Source: Heterodera schachtii (lineage: Eukaryota > Nematoda > Chromadorea > Rhabditida > Heteroderidae). From it: 64,000 bases of DNA. Below, piece by piece: positions 36,480-48,400 of this stretch (position 1 is the first letter of the stretch; each line of letters starts with the position of its first letter). The DNA is taken from NCBI GenBank assembly GCA_023374025.1, contig SIJG01000043.1, positions 880,683 to 944,682 of the forward strand, in the 5' to 3' direction. The notes below the pieces were generated by a model, which saw only the letters and a list, made by a program, of their open reading frames with translations, was not told the origin of the DNA and searched no databases. Made by a program: the position numbers and the translations under genes.

Positions 36480-37252
36480 CTGGATCTGTACTGATGTTTG
36501 GATGAACATTTTCCCGTTTTTTGACCGTCCTCAACTCGGCCTCAAATTGGCACTGCTTTCCGACCGTTTCGATGTTCTGGTGACGCGCATTTTGATGGCA
36601 AAAGCGAATTGACACTTTGGAAGGAAATTGTCATATATGAAAACGGTATTTTTCATTAATTAAAATATTTTTTAAATTTTGAATTTTTAAGTGGCGGGGG
36701 TGAGGATGGGAAGTGACCCGCACGCTACTGAAGAATTGCCGGATTATGCTCTGCGCAACCAAATCATCTTTAATTCCCTCGGAATTTCGTAAAATTTTTT
36801 TTTTAATAATTCACTCAAGCGTTTTTTTTTTCTTCAGCTGCATTGACCATTCCGTCATTGAATTTCTCCGTTCCAACCAACAAATTTTTGACAAAGGCAC
36901 CTGCTTGGATTTAATGTTCGGAGACGATGCCAATTCGCTGTGGGCTGTTTTCGTCCGTCGAATTTGGCCAATTTTTGCGACAAACATTCGTCATTTGGCC
37001 TTTACCGATGCCGATCATTTGGACAATTTGCGTCGTCTCATTTCGCCAACAATTCTCACCGACCTCAACCAATTGACTTCAATCGACTCCGGCCTTCTTT
37101 TGCCCGATGGGGTCGCTGATGATGGGCCAAATGCAACTTCTGGCCAAGCGTTGTCCAAATGGTTGCACACTTCGAGAAAAGATGGACAAAAAAAGAAATT
37201 GACATGGCACGGAAAAGACGAAATTAAAGAAAATTTTGCTCATTTTAGCAAG
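36480..37252 (+). pseudogene. F-box-like family gene, frameshifted and 3'-truncated
   Basis: Same family as the intact gene at 55240-56481. Exons 36480-36645, 36692-36788 and 36838-37252 join in phase, with acceptors TTTCAG, TTTTTAAG and TTCTTCAG. Exon one reads PQLGLKLALLSDRFDVLV and then needs one missing base (about 36581) to continue as DAHFDGKSELTLWKEI. Exon three has the family signatures IDHSVIEFLRSNQQIF, FVRRIWPIFATNI, ISPTIL and ALSKWLHT. The C-terminal exons present in the intact copy are absent downstream. Family members are probable F-box-type adaptors, expanded in plant-parasitic nematodes as I recall. The single frameshift could also be a sequencing error, but the missing 3' end argues for a pseudogene. 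Confidence 0.7.
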
Positions 37253-37779
37253 GTGTATTTTGTTTTGAATTAACTTTTGTAATTTTCCTTCCATTATTTG
37301 TTTTGTTTCTTCCATTTATTTTTCATTCACTTTATTTTTTCTTTTCATTTATCGGTAAATATTGATCATATAGCCCAGAGCCGAAAATGGTCGAAATATA
37401 TACCAATCGATAGCACTAGGTCTGTAATGGAAGAATCCGAAAGAATTTTTTTGCGGCAACCAATCCCTGAAGAGTTACAGACCCGGGAATGAAATGGCCA
37501 AATGCCTTTGGGACTGAATCGTCCAAAGCCTTAAACGCATGGAATTGCGACGAAATATATACCAATCGATTCCCCTTAGTATCTAAATCACAGATTCGAA
37601 AGAATTTTTATAAAAAAATGAAATTGAAAAAAATTATGGGTCATCAAAACCTTTAAAAATGACTTTGGTAAAAAACCAATTAAGTGAGTCAAAAAAACGC
37701 TTAAGACCACTTTCAGTTTTCGAACTTCGCAAAAGGGAGCATGCGAAGACGGAGCAAGTAGTGGGGCGAGACTACGGGC

Positions 37780-37885
37780 TACGGAAGAAGTCCGCGCGTG
37801 ATCCGCAGGCGGTTGACTGCGGGGGCCCGAAGGGCCCCCGCCAATCAGTCAACCGCCTGCGGATCACGCGCGGACTTCTTCCGTA
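37780..37885. repeat. Perfect 40-bp GC-rich inverted repeat (hairpin)
   Basis: Arms 37780-37819 and 37846-37885 are exact reverse complements. The loop itself folds into a nine-pair GC stem (CGGGGGCCC / GGGCCCCCG) with a GAA loop and a five-base bulge. A run of 18 C follows directly. The surrounding DNA is AT-rich. It lies between the 3' ends of the truncated F-box-like gene (plus) and the peroxidase gene (minus). Confidence 0.9.
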
Positions 37886-38281
37886 CCCCCCCCCCCCCCC
37901 CCCGAAAATGTCGTTAATTACTCGGGACCGAATTTTCATACGATGTCTAAATTTTCTCGGGCGGTAATCTTTTTTTCCTTTTCATGTGAATATGTTTTTT
38001 TTTGCATGTTACATTTTATTACTATTGATAAAAAATATCTCCTTAAAAGCATATTTTATGAACAAAGATTAGAAAATAAAAGGTTTTTTATTTTTCAGTA
38101 TAATTTTTTATTTTCTTGAAAAAGTCCCGATTTCTTGGAATTACTCTATTTTAAATATAAATTTGTTGCTTCTTACATATTTAATTAAATATTCAGCAAT
38201 TAGGAAACCTTTCGATATTTTATTTTATCATAATTTGCTATAAAAATAATTTCTTCCAATAATTTAATATTAATTTTTTTC

Positions 38282-39408
38282 TCAAAATTCATCTTTTCTT
38301 TCCGGCCCTAACACTTCTGCGCATTGAATTAAACAAGCAGCGTCCTAAACGGATTAATTATTGGGTCAAATGTTTTAATTATGCTCATTAATTAGTCGAT
38401 AATTTTTACCTTTTCAATCGATTCCCGGTCGTATTTCTGCAACAGTTTGGCACAGCTCGTCACTTTTGTCGGCTGACATTCGGCCTAAATATTTTTTTTT
38501 CTTTTTTCACAGCAATAAATCAGTTTCTTGTTTTCTGTTATCGGCTTTTATGCCAATTTTCGCCCGTATATTGTATTTTGTCGGTGGTGATTCTTTATAT
38601 AAAAACTATCAAATTGAAATCTAGTAGAAAACACTTAGGGCTATCCAAATAATATCAAGACACTTAATTCTGTTGGTTCTAAGAAAGTTTTAATTAGAAT
38701 TTAGATGATCAAAATTATTTTGTTTCTAATTAAAAATTTTTATTTTTTTTTAATTCTTGAAGTTATTCGATAACTCTATGAGTTCTCTATTAGCCTGCAA
38801 AATTTTAGAAAATTTCGTTATGTTTGAACAACGTTATGATCAAAAGTACGTAAGGAACCAGGTTTTTAAACACTTTTGGACATAATTTTTTGAACTTTTG
38901 CAAGCTAATAGAGATTTCTAAGAGCTATCGAATGAGATTAAAAAAATATATATAAAATAATTTATAATGAAAATTTTTCCATTATACTAAAATAGTTTTG
39001 ATCATCAAAAATTCTGTCCATAACATTCTTAGAACCAACAAAATCAATTAATTTTGATAAATAACAAATAAGAGTTCCTACACTAGCCTTGCAAAATTTC
39101 AAAAACTTTCGCTAAGTTATAAAAAAAGGTAATTAATTTTTTGTTACTAATTTTCATTTGTTCGTTTTTTATATAACACCCTTTTGATGGCTTTTATCGT
39201 ACAATTAGCACCTAATTTTTGTCTGTTTTTGTGCTTTGTTTTTCTTCCCTTTCTCACCCCTTCGGCTGTGCATGTACACGTCACACATGGCGTCACGTGA
39301 CGCGACTCGCCATTTTGGATCAGCAAATTGTTCACTTCACAGAATGCCTTTTCGCGCCACAACTCCAACTGAATGGACTCCAAGTCGTCACATTGCACTT
39401 GCATATTC
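38282..39408 (-). other. Cysteine-rich C-terminal tail of the peroxidase
   Basis: Exons 39408-39258, 38484-38410 and 38344-38282 follow domain 2 in phase. The first encodes [13 protein letters not shown], a PCxxCxCTxEG pattern typical of von Willebrand C-type modules at the end of nematode and peroxidasin-like peroxidases. It continues [18 protein letters not shown], and the last exon is [15 protein letters not shown] then stop. Likely mediates matrix binding or oligomerisation, by analogy with peroxidasin. Confidence 0.75.
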
Positions 39409-42400
39409 CTGCAAAGAATGGATTTGCTAATTGTTTTAATTAATTAAACCTAATTAGTCAAAAGTAAAACATTAAACAGACATTAATTCATCGGGCAAAT
39501 CGAACACATTGGGCTGAATTTTTTGAATGAAAGCAGAGTTTTGGCAAATGATTTTTGCCAGGCGAATTTTCCGAATTTGTTGAAGTTGCGCTGAAAAGTA
39601 AATGGAGCAATTAATATGCATAATTAAAAATTTAAATTATTTAAAATTAATTTCTTTTAAAACAATTAAAAATTATCCAAATGAGCAGCACCTGGTGTGA
39701 ACCGTGCAGCGGAATTGTCATTTTCATAATAGAAACGGTCACATTTCTTCAGCCTCCGGAACTGTTCAGCCAACAGACAGGACATTGTGTGGCCAAGCTT
39801 AGCCGAACAATAATTGTTAATCATACAAAAATAAATTCATATTTCTTAAATTTAATTTTTTTTTTTTATAACAATTTAAAAAAACTGAGAAAAAACATTA
39901 TTTGATTTGGCATTTTCAAGAAATTTTAAGGTTAGTATAAAGAAAAAGAAATTTTTTAATTATACCTAATTAAAGATTGGGCCTTTGCAGTTTAGTGGAC
40001 CCAATGAAAAACCATAGGAGTACCCTTATTAATTTGCATTTTCGATGTTTTTTTGTAAACATAATCATCGGTCAAAATAAAAAACAGACCATGGTCAATG
40101 ACCCTGAAAATGTAAAACATTCAAAAATACACACCAAAATGGTCCCCCCCCCCCAATGGTTTTTCTCGGGCCGATTAAAATGCAAAATCTCCAAAAAATA
40201 AAAGGATTATAAACTCGATTTCTTTATAATATTTTTCTTTTAAATGGTTTTTTGGCTTTTCCTCCCTTTGCCCACCAATGCGCCTTTCCGCGGCCGTTCG
40301 CTGGTCAACCCCGGGAACAAGTCAATGTCATCCACACTTTCATAGACCGATTGAAGCGCAGCAATGGCATTCGGCTCCATAACGTCGCGCAAATCGGCGA
40401 AGGATTCGGCACGGGAGAGACCGCAAAGGGGCCTAAATTGGCACAAATGAGGAGACAATTCGGTGGTGATAGGCGTAAAGAAAAATTATAGAAATAAAAA
40501 ATATCAACTATTATAAATGCCAAATTAGGGAAAGAAAAGACTCATTTTAAAATTTAATCGCATTGACTTTCAAAACTAGAGAAAAGGCTCTGCAAATACA
40601 TAAATGTTCATTGTTCTTTAAAGTGCTTCTCAAAAATAAATCTTAACATAATAAAGTCTTTAAAATACAATTTAAAAGCAAATGTTGGCAAATAATTGGC
40701 ATTCTTTGAATTGGCACTTATTGGCATAATTTAGAAACCAACAGAATATTTAAAACTAAATAATTATGTATCTTCTTAATGCTAGTGGCTTATTGTTAGT
40801 AGCATCGCTTTATTCTCTTTAACCTGAAGGCATTGTACGGTTGTACGCCGTGGTCCCTCGCCCGAAGCATATTAATTGCGACCTGTAATTAAATAATGAT
40901 ATTGCTAATAAGGCTTATTATCCATTTAAAAGCGTACCAAATCCATGCCAGAAGTTGGCTCATCCCTTCGGGCAAATAACTGAATTTGATTGGTGTCACT
41001 AATTGTTTTTTGTCTGTCTGTGCTTCATACCATATCCCGAACTGCGGTTGTAATGTGCCGGTCGAATGCCATCGACGGAGTGCCGAGCATTCCCAGCAAC
41101 ATCGAGTCCAACCCTTTGGCAAAGTCAATTAAGTTTAATTACTTGGTCTTTTTTGGTCTCGTTAATAGTCTAAAAAGCCCAGTGGATAGGGCGTTTAAAA
41201 TTTTAGAACAAAATGATTTACTGAATTTATTTATTTTTGTATGTTTTCCTTTTTTTCTTCCACTCACCGCCGGCCGTCCGATTGTACAGCGGTTCAACGA
41301 AGCCAAAATGCCGGGCCAAGTCGACCGGTTCGGACATGTTGTGATAATCCGAGTTCATGCGGGGAAACATTCGACGAATCCTTTAAAAAATAAATAAATT
41401 TATTAATGGCAGAATTTAAAGGTGAATTATGGGGTTTTCAATAAAAACGGCAAATTACCTTGCCATTTTTGAATTTTTTATTATTTCCTCCACTAATATA
41501 TTCATATTAAACTCACAAAGTGTGCCCAAAACGAAATGCAGCGGTGGCAAACGGATGAGAAATTGCCTAAAAATAAATTCAAAAATTAAATTGAATTAAA
41601 TATTTAATTTGCTAAAATGCCGAGGCAAAAATTGACCGGGTCACAATTGGCATCATATCCCGTATAATAATCAGAACGTTGCGCTATCTGTCAAATGGAG
41701 AATTTGAAAGGAGTGAAAAAGTAAATAATAATTTCTTTAAAAATAAAACTAATTGTTTTTTACAATAAGTCAAAAAATATTTAAATTAGATTTAATTTTG
41801 TTGACTAACCAAATCGTATTCATGCAAAAGGTCCAAACCAATCACCTTCAAAATCAAATATAAATTATAACCATGACCATTTTCACTTCTTTATAATTGA
41901 AATACAGTAACTGGTCTTTTACAGCATAAAACTACAGTATACCTTCGGCAAAAATTCGTTGAAAACAATGTGTTGCTGCTGGGCCACAACAATGCGTCGC
42001 GTTTCCTTCAATTGATAGACAGTGAAATAGGGCAAAAAAAAAAGATGTTTGACAAATAAAGGAATTGAAATGGCCAAATTTATTTTTGAATTTTTATAAA
42101 TTTTTAAAAATTTTGTCATTTTTATCGATTTTTCGAATCTTTGTTCACTTTTTTATGATCAGTTTGGGAGTCAGGGCCAAAAAAGCCGAAAATTGGCAAT
42201 AGTAAATCAACTATGCTCTACACGATAAGAGTGGTTTAAAAGTGATTTGAAACATACAGTTTGGAATGTTCCCTTGTGAGACAATTCCAAATTTAGAACA
42301 CCCAAATGAGTGTCGACTCCATTACCCATGATTTTATCGCTAATAAAGGGCAAAATGTTTGCGCATTTAAACACCTGGTAAATGCGCTCGTCTGTCCAGT

Positions 42401-45400
42401 GCGGGTTAATCCGGCCAAGTGCCTCAGCAATTCGATTGTGTTCCCGCAAAAAGATTGTGTGCAGTGCGGTCAAGCCGGGCTGAAACAATGTAATATTTTT
42501 TAACATTAATTAATATGTTTTAATTAATTATGTTTAATTAATTTTAATTAAGCAACCTGATGACTGTTCCTTTCGTCGCCCGCCACAAAACAGGGAAAAC
42601 GCGGCAACGACCTTTCAATGTGAAGAGAGGAGCTCTTTTAATTAGTTCAAAGCAGTGAACCATGTAATTATTTATTGGCTAATTAATTAATTAATTAGTG
42701 GCTCTGAATGTGTCATAATGCCCACCGGCAATCCTTCTCCTGGTTGCCCTGAGGCAATGCCATCGGATTCCAATTGCCAAGGTCGGTGAAGTTCAGCAGC
42801 CCCTGACGGAACAGCCGCAAGTGATTGGCCTCGCATTGGGTGGAGCCGTACAGCTGAAAAGGTTAATTAAATAATAAAAGAAAATGAACATTTAATTAAC
42901 GAATAATTTGGAAGTTCCCTTAAAAATAATTTTGCTGACCACGGATCCATCAATAAAAGCTGTGATTTGGTTCATCTGATTGCGATAGCCCAGCGTCAGT
43001 TGGCCAAGCAATGAGCGCGCGAAGGGCAAACAGCGCGGCTCCCCATTTGGCAAATGGGTGGGAAAGTGCTGCAGGGAATGGAAAATGATCTTTAATAATA
43101 ATAATAGCTTTTTTAAATTTTCAATGATTTTGATTTGTATAAAAAATACCGGAAAATGGGATAATTAAACGATGGATTGCATTTTTATACTTAAAATATT
43201 GGAAAAGTTCAAAAGAACTGCTAACAATAAGATGCTGAAAAGCCCCAAAAGAACATTTTTACAAGAAAAAAGAGGGAAAACATAAAAATCCAATCCCTAA
43301 TTATAATGGACTTTATTGAAGCTATTAATCCAAATGAGAGAATATGCAATATCAAATTCAGTCAAATTATATTTGAAGTTTTGTTAGATCGAATTTTTTT
43401 ACATCAATAAGAATCTTATTATTTTTATATTTTTTTTGTAAATTTCGATTATCCAATTATCAAATCCCCCCCCCACCGTACCGGATCGCCGCGCTCCACT
43501 CTGATCGGCATGCAATGCACTGAGATTGTCTCGTGCGAGTCGCACCGCGTGCAGTTCAGAATTTCGTCGTTGGGTCCCCGGTGGATGGGCGAATGGGTCA
43601 GCTCGTGGTCCAACAGTTGGCCGAACTGCATGACCATGTGCGTGAACTTGGCATGGCTAAAGTCGCGGTCGACGTGCACCGCGTTGGAAATGCGCCGGGG
43701 GGAGGGCAACGGAACGCCTGAAAAACGGAGTAGCTTTTTGGAAATAAGGATAAATTTTTCTCGATTTTTTTAAATTTAAATCTGCGCTCCACTGATAACT
43801 AATCAATCACCGTTTATACTAAGTATTGATTGATCTCGAGACTCCCGATGATCGGTCACCCAGATTATTATAATTATTATTTTATTCAAATCAATGATCC
43901 ATTTGTTGGTTGTTTGTTCCCCAATGATAAACGAATGACGATTACCCCAATAAACTTAGACTGACCACTTTTGGCACGATTCCGCGGTGCATCAAAGCCT
44001 GAAAGGTAATGAATTAATATAATTAAGTAAGTTTGTCTTTGTTAGCCATGGAGTTAAAATGGTATCTCTGCACTAATTAGTCTTTTAATATGATTTTAAA
44101 TGTTTCACCGTCGTCATAAACCGGCGGCAACAAATGGCGTAAGGGAGTGAACGAATTGCCATAAAATGGGTGTCTAAATTATTTGTATAATTAGCAAATT
44201 TGGTAATAATTTGCTTATTACTTGAGATTGTTGCACCATCCGGAGAATGAACGAAATCTTAATGTTTCAATTGCCCTCATTTTCTGTTTCCCTTTTATTT
44301 TGAGTTCAAAAACCTGCTTAAATGGTCACATGGGAGCATTCGCGGAAGACATCTGACGATGGAAAGAAAAAAAACAATCATTTTTAGAGGGAAAAGTATG
44401 GAAGTAAAGGGGTAAGGCCCAGGCTCAGGGAGGCCCGGGCAAATTTCAAAGAAATTTCGGACAATTCTATTTATTATTATCTCAATAATATCATGAATTA
44501 AAAGAAAACACTAATCTTAAAAATACAGTGATTAGGTCAATGAATGTATAAAAGAGCAGAGGAATTACCGTATTTCTTCGATTATATCGCCCCCCTCGAT
44601 TAGATCCCCCCTCTCGAATAAAGCCCCCCTTTTGAGGGGGGTTGAACTATAAAGCCCCCCTCGATTAGATCCCCCCTCTCGAATAAAGCCCCCCTTTTGA
44701 GGGGGGTTGAACTATAAAGCCCCCCTCGATTAGATCCCCCCTCTCGAATAAAGCCCCCCTTTTGAGGGGGGTTGAACAATAGAGCCCCCGGGGGCTATAA
44801 TCGAAGAAGTACGGTATGTTTTTTTCCATAAATAAAATTCGGCCCAAATTTTCAGGGTGAAAATCGCGGTTTTTTTTTTGCCGGGTCCCAGGCGAGGCTC
44901 TTCTGTCTGCTGATTGTGAGCTTTACATACAATAAATAATAAAAACAATGAGTAAAATTTGTTGCTGTTTGATTCTTAATTCTTCACTTACTCCTCCGTC
45001 GTGGCACTTCCGTCTTCGCTGAGAAAAGCGGTGAAATTGGCCACAAAAGACGACACGTCAATTTCGGGCAAAAGCCGTTGCAACGATTCTTTTCAATGTT
45101 TGAAAAGATGAGAAATTTGACAAATAAAAAAATTGCAGTGCCAAAGATGGAATATTCAATTTAAATGCCAATGAAATGATGAAATCCATCATTTTTGTGA
45201 ACACTTACCACTATCCAAATTTGGAAGTTTCACCCCATTCGGCAATTTGTCTCTTTAATAATTTAATTTTTCCAATTTTTAATTTTGGCCCACCCTCTGG
45301 CAATGATCCGAGTCGACTCGATCAAAAGGTCGGACACTTTGGCGATGCTTTTTGACTCCTGATCATTTTCATGGTTGTTAGTGATCATTGAAATTCTTGC

Positions 45401-48400
45401 ACCAACTTTCTTTGCCCTCATCATGTTGGAGTAGGCGAACAACGGATCGCCCAAGCGAAGCACCGACTGATCTGATCAGAGCAAAAACAGTAAAACAAGA
45501 AAGTACAGTAGCCAACCAAACAGTAATTCCCTTCATCATTTCCAATTTCTTAAAAATTAATTAAATACTTTTTTTGATTTTGTGTTTTTTTATGCCATAC
45601 CTTTTTCACTATTGGTTATCGCATCTTTTTCCTTCATTTGCTACCGTACTTTTTAATTAATTCTCTGCTGTATTTTTTCCATCAATTTACTACCGTATTT
45701 TTCCGTCAATTTTCGACCATAATTTTTTCATTAATTGTAAGTCTTTTCCATCATTTGTTACCGTACTTTTTAATTTAATTCTCTACAGTATATTTTCCAT
45801 CATTTGCTACCGTACTTTTTCTGATGTTCATCGTTTCCCTTCTCCGTTGCTCCCTGAGGTTCAGCTGCGCCAGCTGAAACACTTTCGCAATTGTTTCATC
45901 AGTGATCGGCAATTTCAGCTCCGCCTCGTGGTCTTTCCACGCGTCAAAAGTCAGTGTTGGGAACACCGACGAGTCGCAGCTGAGCGGAGAATTCCTTCAA
46001 AGCATTGCGCAAATGTAAAGCCAAATTTCATTTTAAATATATTTTTTAATTTAAAATTTAAAAAAGAAGCGACTCGAATGAATTTGGGCGCATAAATGCC
46101 GAAATTTGAATGCGCCGAATGCCCGTCACGTCGCAAAGCTTTGTAAAAAATGAGTTCAATTAACTGATTTTAATCTTGGTCAAATTAATAAAATAAAATA
46201 AATAATTATTTTTTATTTGACTAATTCTGGCATTAATTTGGGCCTCTAAATGGTGAAAAGCCATTGCTGCTCACCACGCGTGCCAACGTTGTCTTCCGAA
46301 TTTGGTCCAACTGTGCCGTTGTAAAGGCTGACGGCGAAAAGTAATTCTCGTACCAATAACGATCCGCTTGCCGTGACTAAGTGATTTTAAACTTAAATGA
46401 ATATTAAATAAACTTTGGAAAACCTTTTGAAATTGCCGACCGATTATACAAGCCAAGGTCGGTCCCTGGAAAGCGAAAAGCGCATCAATGTTTAAATTCG
46501 TAAAGATTTTGGCTCTGATTAAGCAAAATCTATCACGGATGGGTGCTAAGATCGAAAATTCTAAAGAATTGAGAACGGAACTCCAATCCGGGCAGACACT
46601 CTCGAACTCTCGGTTAAATTCCCATTTGCTCACTTTCTAATTAATTTTACTTTTTAAAAAAACTAACCGCTACACTTTGTATTACTAAAATTGCAATAAT
46701 TGCCAAATGCTAAATTGAAAATGAATTGAAAATGACGGGGTCATTAATTATTAAATCCGCATTTGCTAATTGTTTGGCTTGTTTTGTCTGTACCACAAAA
46801 GCGCCTTTGCGCGGCTGTTCTGCCAGCACTCCGACCAGCAGGTCAATGTCGTCCACGTGCTCGTAAAGTGTCGCCAGCCGATCGGCCACCGTTTTGTTGA
46901 CGAGTTCGGTGCGCAGGTCGGAGAACGAATTGAACTGCAATTAAAATTTATTCAGAGATAAAGGGATCGTTGTGCCGGGCATTTCCCCAGGAGTTATTAG
47001 GCGAGGAATTTGTCCGATCACTTAATTCAAACACAACGAAAAAACAAAAGCCACTAAATTCAAAAAGCAAAAAGCCATGATTTACAATAAGTACAGGCGC
47101 CTAGTCAGAAAAAAATTCGAAGAAGCACCATAAATGTACTTTTTAACTCATAAGTTTTTCCCCTTAGTTTAATGTGCTAATAATTTTTTGGGCTTTTTAA
47201 GCTGAATTTAGACAATTCTCTGGCTGAAATGCTTTATTTTTATTAATGTCTTAAGGGTTGGTAGATTTTCTTCTTCGACTATTTGCAAGAAAAGGGATTT
47301 TATTTTGGTATTCTTTGTCGAGAATATTCAATATTCCCATTCGATTTTGTGCCCATCAAACCAAAGCCAATAAATTAAGGACGACGTTTAATTTCGATTA
47401 TTCGACTGATCATTACTGCTCTGATCACCTTGGCCAATCCGCACTGTCCCCGCATTGCGTTGTACGGTGCCAAGCCGTGCTCTCTCTCCCGCTTCAGTGC
47501 AATCGCTGCCAAATCCAAGCCCAGCAAAGTGTTGCTGCCCGACACCTTTGAGCGCAAAAAGCCGCCCCGGAACTGTTCGTTCAGCTTCAGCCCGGGCCGT
47601 TCAACGGGTTGGTTGACCAATTCTCTGAAAGGGCAGGCGAAAGGGTCAGTGATTAATTTTAATTTTCAAATCATTAAACGAATTATTCGTTCACCTGATC
47701 AGCGATTCGATGCTGTCCTGGCCGTACAGTCTGTCCGGGCTGTTAAACGTCAAATTGGCCGCCGGACGAGCAGTGAGCCAGGAAAAAGCCACCGGCGAGA
47801 AAAGCGTGGCGAATTCATTCAGCACATTGCCAGCCAAGTCCATGTCGTAGTCACTGAAGAAGGCACCGGTCGGCTTAAGCTCCAATTGGTGCTGCCTTTC
47901 TCCGGGGAAAAGAGAATGTGATTTTGGAGAATAATTTGCAATTTCATTTTTAATAAAAATTATTTGAAATAAATTATCAAAAATGAATTTTTCGACTTTT
48001 TTAATGGCAAACCCTCCGCTAAATTACAGAATTGCATCGGATTAATCATAAAATTACATGATTTCAAACGGTTAAATGAACGACACAGTGAGCAAATTTA
48101 GAATTTTGATTTTATTTTATTAGTATTATTTATTAATTTTTGCTTTTCCATTTTACCGTATTGAATCGAGGCCAAGGACCATTGGTAGAAATTCGGCATA
48201 AGTGACGTGCTGAATTTGGGCGACCACAACACGACGCGCTTCTTCGAACAGTCTTTCGCCGTTCCAATGTTTGTTCAATTCCTGCGCAAATGTGAAAATT
48301 TTAATTTCGAAAACCTTTTAAAAGGAATATTAGAAAAGATAATTGTGCTTTTTTCTTATGGGTTTAATTTGATCTTTTCCAAACAAGCTAATTCTCTGAT

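Noticed and set aside
44578..44795. Possible CRISPR-like array of 65-bp repeats
   Set aside because: The units are contiguous with no unique spacers, lie inside a MITE, and the genome is eukaryotic.
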